Shown here: one piece after another, positions 1 through 8,192 of the stretch
Numbering within the stretch: the stretch's first letter is position 1
Layout: the number at the start of each line of letters is the position of its first letter
Assembly: GCA_958405195.1 (NCBI GenBank)
Contig: CATYDM010000017.1
Location: 1-36,267 of the forward strand
Direction: 5' to 3'
Source of the DNA: an uncultured Collinsella sp.
Lineage (GTDB): Bacteria > Actinomycetota > Coriobacteriia > Coriobacteriales > Coriobacteriaceae
Length of the DNA stretch: 36,267 nucleotides
Position numbers and translations under genes: made by a program
Notes under the pieces: generated by a model
What the model saw: only the letters and a program-made list of their open reading frames with translations
Databases searched by the model: none
Told to the model about the DNA's origin: nothing

Positions 1-39
1 CGCGAAACCGCAAAGGTTGCACAGAGGTTGCAAAATAAG

Positions 40-73
40 AAGCCCCCGACCTGTTTTCGCAGGTCAGAGGCTT
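40..73 (-). terminator. Intrinsic terminator of guaA
   Basis: This is an inverted repeat whose arms, AAGCCCCCGACCTG at 40-53 and CAGGTCAGAGGCTT at 60-73, pair around a short TTTTCG loop. It starts about 20 bases past the guaA stop. On the minus strand it is followed by a moderately T-rich stretch (CTTATTTTG), as expected of a rho-independent terminator. Confidence 0.75.
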
Positions 74-91
74 GAAATCAACGAATATCGT

Positions 92-1690
92 TTATTCCCA
101 CTCGATGGTCGCGGGCGGCTTGGACGTGATGTCGTAGCACACGCGGTTGGCGCCGGGAACCTCGGCCACGATGCGGCCGGAGATGCGGGCCAGCACGTCG
201 TAGGGCAGCTTGGCCCAGTCGGCGGTCATGGCATCGCTGGACTCGACGGCGCGCAGGATGATCGGGCGCTGATAGGTGCGCTCGTCGCCCATAACGCCCA
301 CGGACTTAATGTCGGGCAGAACCGCAAAGTACTGCCAGCAGCTGTGCTCAGAGTTGCGCTCGCCGGTCTGCTCAAACAGACGCTGGTTGTAAGCATCGAG
401 CTCCTCGCGCACGATGGCGTCGGCGTTCTTGAGGATCTCGAGCTTCTCCTTGTCGACCGCACCGATGATGCGGATGGCCAGACCCGGGCCCGGGAAAGGC
501 TGACGGAACACGATGTGACCCGGCAGGCCCAGTGCCAGACCAAGCGCGCGGACCTCGTCCTTAAAGAAGTGATCGAGCGGCTCAATGAGGTCGAAGTGTA
601 CGCCCTCGGGGAACGGGATCAGGTTGTGATGGCTCTTGATGGTGGCCGTCTTGCCGCCCGTCTTGCGAGCGCCGGACTCGATGATGTCGGGGTAGATGGT
701 GCCCTGAGCCAGGTACTTGACCGGCTTGCCATCGGTCTCGAGCTGCTGAGCAACCGCGAAGAACTCTTTCCAGAACTGCGTACCGATGATGCGGCGCTTC
801 TCCTCGGGCTCAGTCACGCCGGCCAGAAGCTCGGCATAACGGTCCTCGGCGTGGACGTGGATAAAGTCGACGTCAAACTGCTTGGTGAAGACCTCCTCCA
901 CCTGCTCGGGCTCGCCCTTGCGCAGCAGGCCGTGGTTGATGAACACGCAGGTCATCTGCTTGCCCACGGCGCGAGCGCCCAGCGCAGCCACGACGGAGGA
1001 GTCGACGCCACCGGACAGGGCCAGAATCACGCGGTCGTCGCCGACCTTCTCGCGGAACTCGGCCGTCATGGTCTCGACCAGGTTGTCCATGCTCCAGTTG
1101 GGCTCCAGGCCGCAGATCTCAAACAGGAAGTTGCTCAGCAGCTGCTGACCGTACTCGGAGTGCTTGACCTCAGGGTGGAACTGCGTGGTGAAGATCTTGC
1201 GCTCGACGCACTCCATGGCAGCAACCGGGCACACGTCGGTGCTGGCGGTAACGGTAAAGCCCTCGGGCACCTCGGAAACGGCGTCGCGGTGGCTCATCCA
1301 CACGGTCTGCTCCATGGGCGTGGAGTTAAAGAGCTTGGCGCCGGCCGTGCGCGTGATGGTGGCGCGGCCGTACTCGCCCACCTCGGAGTGGCCGACCTTG
1401 CCGCCGAGCGTCACGGCCGTGATCTGATGGCCGTAGCAGAAGCCCAGGACGGGAAGGCCCAGGTCAAAGATGGCGGGATCGATAGACGGAGCGTCCTCGG
1501 CATACACGGAAGCCGGACCGCCGGAAAGGATGAGCGCAGAGGCGTTCATCTCGCGAATCTCGTCGGCCGAGATGTCGCAGGGGACGATCTCGGAATACAC
1601 GTTGAGGTCGCGGACGCGACGGGCAATGAGCTGACCGTACTGCGCACCAAAGTCGAGTACGAGGACCTTTGCGGAAGCCTTTTGATCCAT
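92..1690 (-). CDS. guaA: GMP synthase (glutamine-hydrolysing)
   Basis: The enzyme converts XMP to GMP using ATP and glutamine, the last step of guanine nucleotide synthesis in the cytosol. The 532-residue protein has the full family layout. An N-terminal class I glutamine amidotransferase carries the nucleophile Cys85 in GFCYGHQ and the His172/Glu174 pair in FHPEVKHSEYG. The ATP pyrophosphatase domain follows, with the PP-loop SGGVDSS at 226-232, and then the C-terminal dimerisation domain ending PPATIEWE. The ATG at 1690 is preferred over an in-frame start 36 bases upstream because a GAGGGGG ribosome site precedes it and family members begin close to the VLVLDFGAQY motif. The gene is a single transcription unit with its own terminator, divergent from the asparaginase gene. 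Confidence 0.97.
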   Translation of the reverse strand: MDQKASAKVLVLDFGAQYGQLIARRVRDLNVYSEIVPCDISADEIREMNASALILSGGPASVYAEDAPSIDPAIFDLGLPVLGFCYGHQITAVTLGGKVGHSEVGEYGRATITRTAGAKLFNSTPMEQTVWMSHRDAVSEVPEGFTVTASTDVCPVAAMECVERKIFTTQFHPEVKHSEYGQQLLSNFLFEICGLEPNWSMDNLVETMTAEFREKVGDDRVILALSGGVDSSVVAALGARAVGKQMTCVFINHGLLRKGEPEQVEEVFTKQFDVDFIHVHAEDRYAELLAGVTEPEEKRRIIGTQFWKEFFAVAQQLETDGKPVKYLAQGTIYPDIIESGARKTGGKTATIKSHHNLIPFPEGVHFDLIEPLDHFFKDEVRALGLALGLPGHIVFRQPFPGPGLAIRIIGAVDKEKLEILKNADAIVREELDAYNQRLFEQTGERNSEHSCWQYFAVLPDIKSVGVMGDERTYQRPIILRAVESSDAMTADWAKLPYDVLARISGRIVAEVPGANRVCYDITSKPPATIEWE

Positions 1691-1957
1691 GGTTCCCCCT
1701 CTTGTTGGCGGGGAGCCGGTGCCCACCCGCGTGAATGAACGAAAATAACCTCCATAGTGTACACGTTATATGGGGTTTCTCGTCCCTCGCAGCCATCAGC
1801 GCACGGCAAACGCACGACCTGGGCCCCTATTTGACGGCAATTGAAGTGTTACCAAACGTTGCAGATGATGTAATACGTTTGAACATTGGACGCCCTGTGC
1901 CACAATACTGCCGAACGACTCCGCCTCTGCGGCGGCAAATACGATAGGAATACCAGC

Positions 1958-2971
1958 ATGAAGCGCATCCTTCTCATCGCCACGGGCGGCACCATCGCAT
2001 CGACCGAGGACGGCAACGGCCTCTCCCCCGCCCTGACCGGTGAGGAGCTCGCCCAGAGCGTCCCCGAGATCTCGGGCCTCTGCGAGCTCGACGTCGTGCA
2101 GCCCATGAACATCGACAGCACCAATATGCGCCCGAGCGACTGGATGCGTATCCGCGACGTCATTGTCGAGGGTTATGCCGACCACGACGGCTTCGTGATT
2201 CTGCACGGCACCGACACCATGAGCTACACCGCAGCAGCGCTTTCCTACCTGATTCAGGACAGCCCCAAGCCCATCGTGCTCACCGGCTCGCAAAAGCCCA
2301 TGGGCAATCCCTTTACCGACGCCAAGCTCAACCTGTACCAGAGCCTGCTCTATGCACTCGACGAGCATTCGCACGATGTGTCGATTGTGTTTGGCGGCGT
2401 CGCCATTGCCGGCACACGAGCCCGCAAGCAGCGCACCATGAGCTTTAACGCGTTCATTAGCGTCAACTATCCGCCCATCGCCTATATCCGCAACGACCGC
2501 ATCGTGCGCAACGGGCTCCACGGCACGCATCAGGGCGAAAACCCGGTGCGTTTCTACGACAGCATCGACCCGCGCGTATTTGTACTCAAGCTTACGCCCG
2601 GCGTGAACCCGGGTATCCTGGACGCCCTTGCCGATAGCTACGACGCCGTGATTCTGGAGACCTTTGGCATTGGCGGTATCCCCGAATTTGGCGAGTCCGG
2701 CGAGTCATTCCAAGAGGCAATTTTCCGCTGGGTCGATTCGGGCCGCACCGTCGTTATGACCACGCAGGTCCCCGAAGAGGGCCTTGACCTGGGCGTTTAT
2801 GAGGTCGGCCGTGCTTACGCCGATCATCCGGGCATTCTGCGCGGCGACGACATGACCACTGAGACGCTCGTGGCCAAAACCATGTGGGCACTCGGCCAGT
2901 CACGCGATGCCGCCGAAATCCAGCGCCTGTTCTACAGCCAAGTCAACCACGACCGCATCCCGATGGCGTAA
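1958..2971 (+). CDS. L-asparaginase, type I
   Basis: It hydrolyses asparagine to aspartate and ammonia. The 337-residue protein shows both catalytic threonine motifs of the asparaginase/glutaminase family: ATGGTIAST near the N-terminus (Thr12) and HGTDTMSY at 83-90 (Thr85-Asp86), with a conserved Lys around 157 in the RKQRTMSF segment. There is no signal peptide, which fits the cytosolic type I (AnsA-like) enzymes rather than periplasmic type II. The ATG at 1958 is chosen because the motif TGGTIA normally lies within 10-12 residues of the start and because GATAGGAA precedes it. An in-frame ATG 72 bases upstream would add an unrelated arginine- and cysteine-containing leader. The gene is divergent from guaA and I see no terminator hairpin directly after it. 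Confidence 0.92.
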   Translation: MKRILLIATGGTIASTEDGNGLSPALTGEELAQSVPEISGLCELDVVQPMNIDSTNMRPSDWMRIRDVIVEGYADHDGFVILHGTDTMSYTAAALSYLIQDSPKPIVLTGSQKPMGNPFTDAKLNLYQSLLYALDEHSHDVSIVFGGVAIAGTRARKQRTMSFNAFISVNYPPIAYIRNDRIVRNGLHGTHQGENPVRFYDSIDPRVFVLKLTPGVNPGILDALADSYDAVILETFGIGGIPEFGESGESFQEAIFRWVDSGRTVVMTTQVPEEGLDLGVYEVGRAYADHPGILRGDDMTTETLVAKTMWALGQSRDAAEIQRLFYSQVNHDRIPMA

Positions 2972-3010
2972 TCCCTAAGGCAGTTCCACTTATCGCAGCC
3001 TCAAACGACA

Positions 3011-3262
3011 GGTGGTCCCCCTCGGGCCGTGCAAAAATCGGAGTATTCTGCAATTTCTCCGCCGGAGACATAGAATCGGCCGATTGTTAGACGAACTTTT
3101 AGGGCGAAGAGGCCGTCTAGTAAATATTTATTCCACATTTTTATTAAGCGTGTGGATTAACTACTGTCAAAAAGGCAAAGCCAGCCGCTCGAGCTACCAT
3201 CTACGGCTGAACAGGTGCTGAATACTCGCGATTTTGCACATCGCAACCAGGGGGACCCGCCC
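3011..3262. repeat. MITE-like element with long imperfect inverted ends
   Basis: The 320-base gap after the asparaginase gene is mostly filled by a 252-bp element bounded by imperfect inverted repeats of about 45 bases, at 3011-3052 and 3217-3262. The left arm reads GGTGGTCCCCCTCGGG and then GTGCAAAAATCG-GAGTATTCTGCA. The reverse complement of the right arm reads GGCGGGTCCCCCTGG and then GTGCAAAATCGCGAGTATTCAGCA. The interior is AT-rich (for example TAAATATTTATTCC) unlike the flanking genes, and holds a smaller inverted pair TAGACG/CGTCTA at 3087-3119. I see no credible coding sequence inside. It resembles a miniature inverted-repeat transposable element; target-site duplications are not obvious. 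Confidence 0.55.
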
Positions 3263-3292
3263 AAAGAGCGTCAAATACAGCGGGGGAACGCC

Positions 3293-3511
3293 CTATTCGA
3301 TACCCTCGAGAAGTTCTGACACCGTCATGCCGAGTGCGGGCGCGATCTTAAAGAGAACCTTGAGCGTGAAATTTGCCGTCCCGTCTTCGATTCGGTCGAG
3401 GTAGGGTCGGCTGATTCCTGTCGCAACACAAAAATCAACCTTGGAGATACCAAGGTCTCTGCGTGTCTCTTCGACTCGCCTGCCAAGAATCTGTTTCGCG
3501 CGTTCGTCCAT
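3293..3511 (-). CDS. Small XRE-family transcriptional regulator
   Basis: This 72-residue protein is essentially a single Cro/C1-type helix-turn-helix domain. The recognition segment ISKVDFCVATGISRPYLDRI is followed by the typical ALGMTVSELLEGI closing helix. It is the size of HTH-only regulators such as the antitoxin-like or restriction-controller type proteins. It lies divergent from an unknown gene, and a 24-bp perfect palindrome sits between the two starts, which suggests autoregulation and control of the neighbour. No strong ribosome site is visible upstream of the ATG, so translation may be weak. The target and physiological role are unknown. Confidence 0.8.
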   Translation of the reverse strand: MDERAKQILGRRVEETRRDLGISKVDFCVATGISRPYLDRIEDGTANFTLKVLFKIAPALGMTVSELLEGIE

Positions 3512-3521
3512 GCAGACGAGT

Positions 3522-3551
3522 TTGAAATGGGGCCGAGCATAAACGTAAACT
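3522..3551 (+). promoter_or_regulatory. Candidate promoter of the unknown gene at 3588
   Basis: TTGAAA at 3522-3527 and TAAACT at 3546-3551 are separated by 18 bases and would start transcription about 30 bases before the ATG at 3588. The -10 box lies inside the 24-bp palindrome, so a bound repressor would block it. This is inferred from consensus resemblance only. Confidence 0.4.
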
Positions 3552-3564
3552 ATAGTTTACGTTT
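3541..3564. promoter_or_regulatory. 24-bp perfect palindrome, probable operator
   Basis: The half-site AAACGTAAACTA is followed directly by its exact reverse complement, giving a 24-bp palindrome with no mismatch and no spacer. It lies 30 bases before the XRE start (3511) and 24 bases before the divergent start at 3588, overlapping likely -10 boxes in both directions. HTH dimers of the XRE family commonly bind such sites, so it is the obvious candidate operator for the adjacent regulator. Confidence 0.7.
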
Positions 3565-3587
3565 TGCCGAATACACAGGAGTTTTCT

Positions 3588-3977
3588 ATGTCGGGTTCTT
3601 CGGTCCGCATGTACCGAGCCACGCTTCGCACAAACAGCGCACCGCCCAAGCTCGTCGTCGTTGAAGCAGAATGCCTTTCGCCCGATGAGCGCACAGCATT
3701 TGCATTGCTATCAAGTCGCGTCGCCGCCGTCCTGGTCCCTTGCCCGATGCAAGGCGAACTTGCCATCCAATGCCAAGCGCACAGCTGCCCACTCAATCAG
3801 GCTACCGTAATCGCAACCAGCCAACGCGGTCTGCCCCTTCTCCTGGAAGCCGGTATCGCACTCGCCCTTCGCGGCGCCGGATACGAAAACGAGGCCGCCG
3901 CCGATATGGTCTTTAAACCACGATCGAGCGGCGGCCTCGCGGCAGCCATTGAATATGCGTGCAGGCTCGTTGCCTAA
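3588..3977 (+). CDS. Unknown protein divergent from XRE regulator
   Basis: I do not recognise this 129-residue protein. It has no membrane segment or signal peptide. It contains a hydrophobic beta-like run (KLVVVEAECL) and a histidine/cysteine pair (QAHSCPLN). It ends with an alanine- and glycine-rich half (ALRGAGYENEAAADMVFKP), suggesting a small alpha/beta cytosolic fold. The ATG at 3588 is chosen because a good CAGGAG site lies 7 bases upstream; a TTG 24 bases earlier lies inside the palindrome. Divergent placement from a small XRE gene across a perfect palindrome suggests it is the regulated target. It runs towards, and nearly abuts, the opposing membrane-protein gene. Confidence 0.6.
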   Translation: MSGSSVRMYRATLRTNSAPPKLVVVEAECLSPDERTAFALLSSRVAAVLVPCPMQGELAIQCQAHSCPLNQATVIATSQRGLPLLLEAGIALALRGAGYENEAAADMVFKPRSSGGLAAAIEYACRLVA

Positions 3978-3986
3978 AAGGACAAG

Positions 3987-4370
3987 CTAGAAACCAAATC
4001 CAAAGCCCGTTCCGGTAATCGCCGAGTACATAAAGTAAACGTTGATCACGTTGAGGAACACACCCGTGATGCAACCGTTGCGCAGGTAGCGCTCGCACAC
4101 GATGCGCGCCATGGCGGCGGAGTCATCATTGTTCTTGGCCTGGCGTCCCGCCGTAAAGTACGTCGCCACGCTCAGCAGCAGGTTGAGCACCGGCAGTGCC
4201 AGCAGCTCGTAGCTCTTGCCCCAGCGCGTCACCTCGCCGGCGGCGTTAAACTTCGTTGCCACCTCGGGACCAATGTTGGGGATCACAAACGCCGCTACCA
4301 CCAGCGGAAGCACCGCAAGCACCAGCAGCGCGATACCCATGTAGCCGGCTTTTTTACCATATTTAAACAT
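3987..4370 (-). CDS. DUF1648 / SdpI-like small membrane protein
   Basis: The 127-residue protein has three likely membrane spans: an N-terminal one (GIALLVLAVLPLVVAAFVI), one after the loop (LLALPVLNLLLSVATYF), and one near the C-terminus (FLNVINVYFMYSAI). The segment between the first two, around PEVATKFNAAGEVTRWGKS, matches the DUF1648 signature found at the start of SdpI-type immunity proteins. Only this domain is present; the longer SdpI C-terminal module is absent. It starts 11 bases after the ychF stop, with an AAGGACG ribosome site inside that junction, so it is probably co-transcribed with ychF. Function is unknown. Immunity or envelope homeostasis is possible but only by family analogy. 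Confidence 0.75.
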   Translation of the reverse strand: MFKYGKKAGYMGIALLVLAVLPLVVAAFVIPNIGPEVATKFNAAGEVTRWGKSYELLALPVLNLLLSVATYFTAGRQAKNNDDSAAMARIVCERYLRNGCITGVFLNVINVYFMYSAITGTGFGFGF

Positions 4371-4381
4371 GCACGTCGTCC

Positions 4382-5458
<1,077 letters not shown>

Positions 5459-5501
5459 GACAGCTCCTTTTGGTACAGGTACTTCAAACTGTATAAGTAT
5501 A

Positions 5502-5544
5502 GCGCCGCCGCAGCATCCGGGCGAATCCGGACACCGCGGCGGCG
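5502..5544 (-). terminator. Hairpin between 4Fe-4S gene and ychF
   Basis: GCGCCGCCGC at 5502-5511 is perfectly complementary to GCGGCGGCGC at 5535-5544, and on the minus strand it is followed by TATACTTATA. It lies 30 bases after the 4Fe-4S protein stop and about 45 bases before the ychF start, so it probably terminates the upstream gene. The T-tract is short. The TATACT just after it could serve as a -10 box for ychF. Confidence 0.55.
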
Positions 5545-5572
5545 CAAATGAAGCAGAGATAGGAATCGCTGA

Positions 5573-6826
5573 CTAGTCTGCGAGCTTTTCCACCTGGTCG
5601 AGCATCTTGTTGAGCTTTTCCTTTGCCTCGGCCTTGACCTTCTGGGCTTCTTCGTGGGCCTTAGCCTTCTGGGCGGCCTTTTCCTCGGCCTCGGGATCGA
5701 CGACGACCAGGTTGGATGCATCATGCTCAACCAACTTAAGCGCATGCTCGGGGCACACCTTGACGCAGGCTCCGCAGCCTAGGCAATATGTGGACTCCAG
5801 TGCAAAGCGACCGCTTCCCACCAAATCGCAGGCAAACGTGGGGCACACGTTGACGCACTCGCCACACGACGTGCACTTGTCAAAATCGCATTCCGGCGTG
5901 ATCACCTGCATGTTCTGGGCAAGCTCGGGGTGGTTTTGCAACGTCGAGAGCACCAGTTGGCGCCCGTGCGTGAGCGAACGGCGACGCTTGGTCGTCGTGG
6001 TGCCGCACATGGTGTTGAGTGTACGCTCCAGCTGGGTAATCTGATGGCGATGGGCCTTCAACTTCTGCGTCACCGAGGCCAGTGCCGCCGTTGCCGGGTT
6101 GAGCTTGGTCACGGTAAGGCCCGTGGTGCGGGCAATCTTATCCATGTACTCCTTGCGCTCGTACTCGCGGCGCTTATGACATTTGAGGCTCTTGGGGTCG
6201 ACCTCCAGGCCCATGCCCGTACCGGCCCACTCCTCGGCAGTGGCGATTGCCTCGCCCAGAATGTCCTCACCGCCGGTGTTGCGGCACTTATCGCACACGC
6301 CCAGTGGCAGGTAGACGCTCACGTTGGGATAGTCGGCCAGCACCGAGAACCAGGTCTCGGCAGTAATATCGCCCACGCAGGCGACGACGACCTCGTTCTC
6401 GCGCGGCATGCGCTTGAGGGCGCGCGTGCAGGTGACGTAGGCGGTCTCGTGGCTCGTAGCTGCAGAGACGATATCGTCATACAGGTTTTTGGGCGCCAGG
6501 CGCGGCGAGATGATCGCCTCGGTCGGACAAGCAGCGGCGCACAGGCCGCACTTGCGACAGGTATCGAGGATCTCGATGGCGTCTTCCTCGACCTCGATGG
6601 CGTTGACCGGGCACACGTCCATGCACGCGGTGCAGCCGCTCTTTTCGTTTTTGCAGGTCAGGCACGGAATGGTGTTGCCGCGCGGACGCTCCTTGTAGTC
6701 GGCAGGATTCCACTGCGGAGCCGACGGATCGAGTGCATCGGTCACACCGCCAAGCGGGTTTTTAAGAAAGTCGAAACCCTTGCTGATCTCGATAATGTCA
6801 TCAAACAGATCGTGTTCCTGCGCCAT
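5573..6826 (-). CDS. Multi-cluster 4Fe-4S ferredoxin-type protein
   Basis: The 417-residue cytosolic protein carries two pairs of 4Fe-4S motifs. One pair is N-terminal: CLTCKNEKSGCTACMDVCP at 55-73, with one cysteine more than canonical, and CRKCGLCAAACP at 90-101. The other pair is C-terminal: CTSCGECVNVCP and CLGCGACVKVCP. The middle domain holds more cysteines (VTCTRALKR, CDKCRN). The last 50 residues are a Lys/Glu/Ala-rich, probably coiled tail. It looks like an electron-transfer or redox-sensing hub for an anaerobe, but I cannot name its partner. The ATG at 6826 follows GGGAGGGG. An in-frame start 30 bases upstream lacks a ribosome site. It is a single gene with a hairpin after it. Confidence 0.85.
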   Translation of the reverse strand: MAQEHDLFDDIIEISKGFDFLKNPLGGVTDALDPSAPQWNPADYKERPRGNTIPCLTCKNEKSGCTACMDVCPVNAIEVEEDAIEILDTCRKCGLCAAACPTEAIISPRLAPKNLYDDIVSAATSHETAYVTCTRALKRMPRENEVVVACVGDITAETWFSVLADYPNVSVYLPLGVCDKCRNTGGEDILGEAIATAEEWAGTGMGLEVDPKSLKCHKRREYERKEYMDKIARTTGLTVTKLNPATAALASVTQKLKAHRHQITQLERTLNTMCGTTTTKRRRSLTHGRQLVLSTLQNHPELAQNMQVITPECDFDKCTSCGECVNVCPTFACDLVGSGRFALESTYCLGCGACVKVCPEHALKLVEHDASNLVVVDPEAEEKAAQKAKAHEEAQKVKAEAKEKLNKMLDQVEKLAD

Positions 6827-6977
6827 GCGCGGCCCCTCCCTGAGCAGTGCAAACAAGCAAGAAATAATGATACGCCATCGGCCCGTGCCTCGAGCAAATT
6901 ACACGCGGAGCACCTTTGGGACAAATAGCCTATGGCCTATCGCCGCCTCGATTGCACAAGGTCAATCAAGCGCCAAA

Positions 6978-8045
6978 CTATGCCTCGCACATGAGCTGTA
7001 CGAGCTTTTGTTTGGTCACCTTGGCCTGCTCGTTGGCTATGTTACGTTCGTTTCTAAAGGCCGCATTTGCAACACCCTGCAGGTCGGCATCGGAAATCTC
7101 GCCAAGGCCCAGCTCCTCGAGCGTCGTCGGCAGACCAACGCGCTGGCAAAACTCGAGCACCTGATCAAGCTCGGGCGCACGCTCCAGGCGCAGCTGCACC
7201 ACCAGACCAAATGCCACGGCCTCACCATGCATGGCCTTGCACTCGGGCAGAATCGTCAGACCGTTGGCGATGGCATGCGCCAACGCCAGGCCGCCACTCT
7301 CAAAGCCAACACCCGAAAGCAGAATATTGCACTCGATCAGGCGCTCAACCGCCGGCGATATACGGCCCTTTTTGAGATCGCGCTTGGCAGCGACGCCGCA
7401 CTCCATGAGCGTGTCATAGCAGGCACGAGCCGCAACCAGGGCCAAGTGCCCCGGCGCGCCACCGTGCTCGTTGGCGCCGTGCGCCGCGGCGCACGAACGC
7501 GCCTCGAAGTACGTTGCCAGCGCATCGCCTATACCAGCGACCGTCATACGCAGTGGGGCCGCCGCGACCACGTTGGTATCGACCACGACCAGGTCTGGAT
7601 TCTTCTCGAGCATCAGGTAGCGGTCGAACGACCCGTCCTCGTGATACAACACCGAAATCGCGCTGCACGGACCATCCATTGAGGCCGCCGTGGGGCATAC
7701 ACACAACGGCAGCTCAGCATAAAACGCTACTGCCTTGGCGATATCGAGCATCTTGCCGCCGCCAATGCCCACCACCATGTCGCAATACTCGGCCCGGGCT
7801 TCCTTGGCCATTTCGACAACGGCATCTTCCGTACACGGACCGTTGTAAATCTTAAAGAACGGCTCGCTTAGATCTTCATCCAGAAATCCATCGACGATCT
7901 GCCTGCACAGCCGATCCTCGGTGCCCTGGTCAAACAAAACATAGGCAGCGCAGCCCAACCATGACAAATACCTGCCCTGACGCGAAAGTTCGCCCGGCCC
8001 CTGAACATACCGGCCAGGACCGCCGTAAACCATAGGAAGCGCCAT
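6978..8045 (-). CDS. Glycerol dehydrogenase-like iron/zinc ADH (copy 1)
   Basis: The protein belongs to the GldA branch of the metal-dependent alcohol dehydrogenases, which oxidise glycerol to dihydroxyacetone with NAD+ or act on similar polyols. The 355-residue sequence has the dinucleotide-binding GIGGGKMLDIAKA at 93-105. The three expected metal ligands are present: Asp174 (GIGDALATYFEA), His257 (ALAHAIANGL) and His273 (AMHGEAVAFG). It is clearly paralogous to the next gene but divergent in the N-terminal third and in a cysteine/alanine-rich segment after the Asp ligand. Substrate could therefore differ. The ATG at 8045 follows AAGGGCGG. A long inverted repeat lies directly upstream. Confidence 0.88.
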   Translation of the reverse strand: MALPMVYGGPGRYVQGPGELSRQGRYLSWLGCAAYVLFDQGTEDRLCRQIVDGFLDEDLSEPFFKIYNGPCTEDAVVEMAKEARAEYCDMVVGIGGGKMLDIAKAVAFYAELPLCVCPTAASMDGPCSAISVLYHEDGSFDRYLMLEKNPDLVVVDTNVVAAAPLRMTVAGIGDALATYFEARSCAAAHGANEHGGAPGHLALVAARACYDTLMECGVAAKRDLKKGRISPAVERLIECNILLSGVGFESGGLALAHAIANGLTILPECKAMHGEAVAFGLVVQLRLERAPELDQVLEFCQRVGLPTTLEELGLGEISDADLQGVANAAFRNERNIANEQAKVTKQKLVQLMCEA

Positions 8046-8075
8046 ACGAGAATCCGCCCTTCATCAAACAACGAT

Positions 8076-8140
8076 TGGTGCAAACTAACCTGACCCCCTT
8101 GCACCAACTTGGTGCGATGGGGTCAGGTTAGTTTGCACCA
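8076..8140. repeat. 22-bp perfect inverted repeat (REP-like stem)
   Basis: Arms at 8076-8097 and 8119-8140 are exact reverse complements over 22 bases. The left arm begins TGGTGCAAACTAACC and ends TGACCCC. The 21-base centre carries a second small inverted repeat, TTGCACCAACTTGGTGCG. It sits between the terminator of the downstream-oriented paralogue and the start of the copy 1 dehydrogenase. It is not followed by a T-run, so it is not a classical terminator. The composition recalls repetitive extragenic palindromes. Confidence 0.7.
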
Positions 8141-8145
8141 TAGCA

Positions 8146-8180
8146 AAAAGGGGCAAAGCCATCTGCTTGCTTTGCCCCTT
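8146..8180 (-). terminator. Intrinsic terminator of gldA copy 2
   Basis: AAGGGGCAAAGC at 8148-8159 pairs exactly with GCTTTGCCCCTT at 8169-8180 around a 9-base loop. Read on the minus strand, the hairpin ends in TTTTT and lies about 12 bases past the stop codon of the 8193-9293 gene. This is a strong rho-independent terminator. Confidence 0.88.
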
Positions 8181-8192
8181 CCTTAGCTTGAT

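Noticed and set aside
17..1738. Long plus-strand open frame (about 570 codons) opposite guaA
   Set aside because: It is the mirror of a certain gene in GC-rich DNA, its product is low-complexity (Leu/Ala/Gly/His-rich), and it has no ribosome site.
3012..3221. Short plus-strand frame inside the MITE-like element
   Set aside because: It lies between the inverted arms, starts in the arm itself, lacks a ribosome site and reads as basic low-quality protein.
3588..3977. Toxin-antitoxin pair made of the XRE gene and its neighbour
   Set aside because: The genes are divergent rather than in one operon, and the unknown protein shows no toxin motif. It is kept only as a regulated target.
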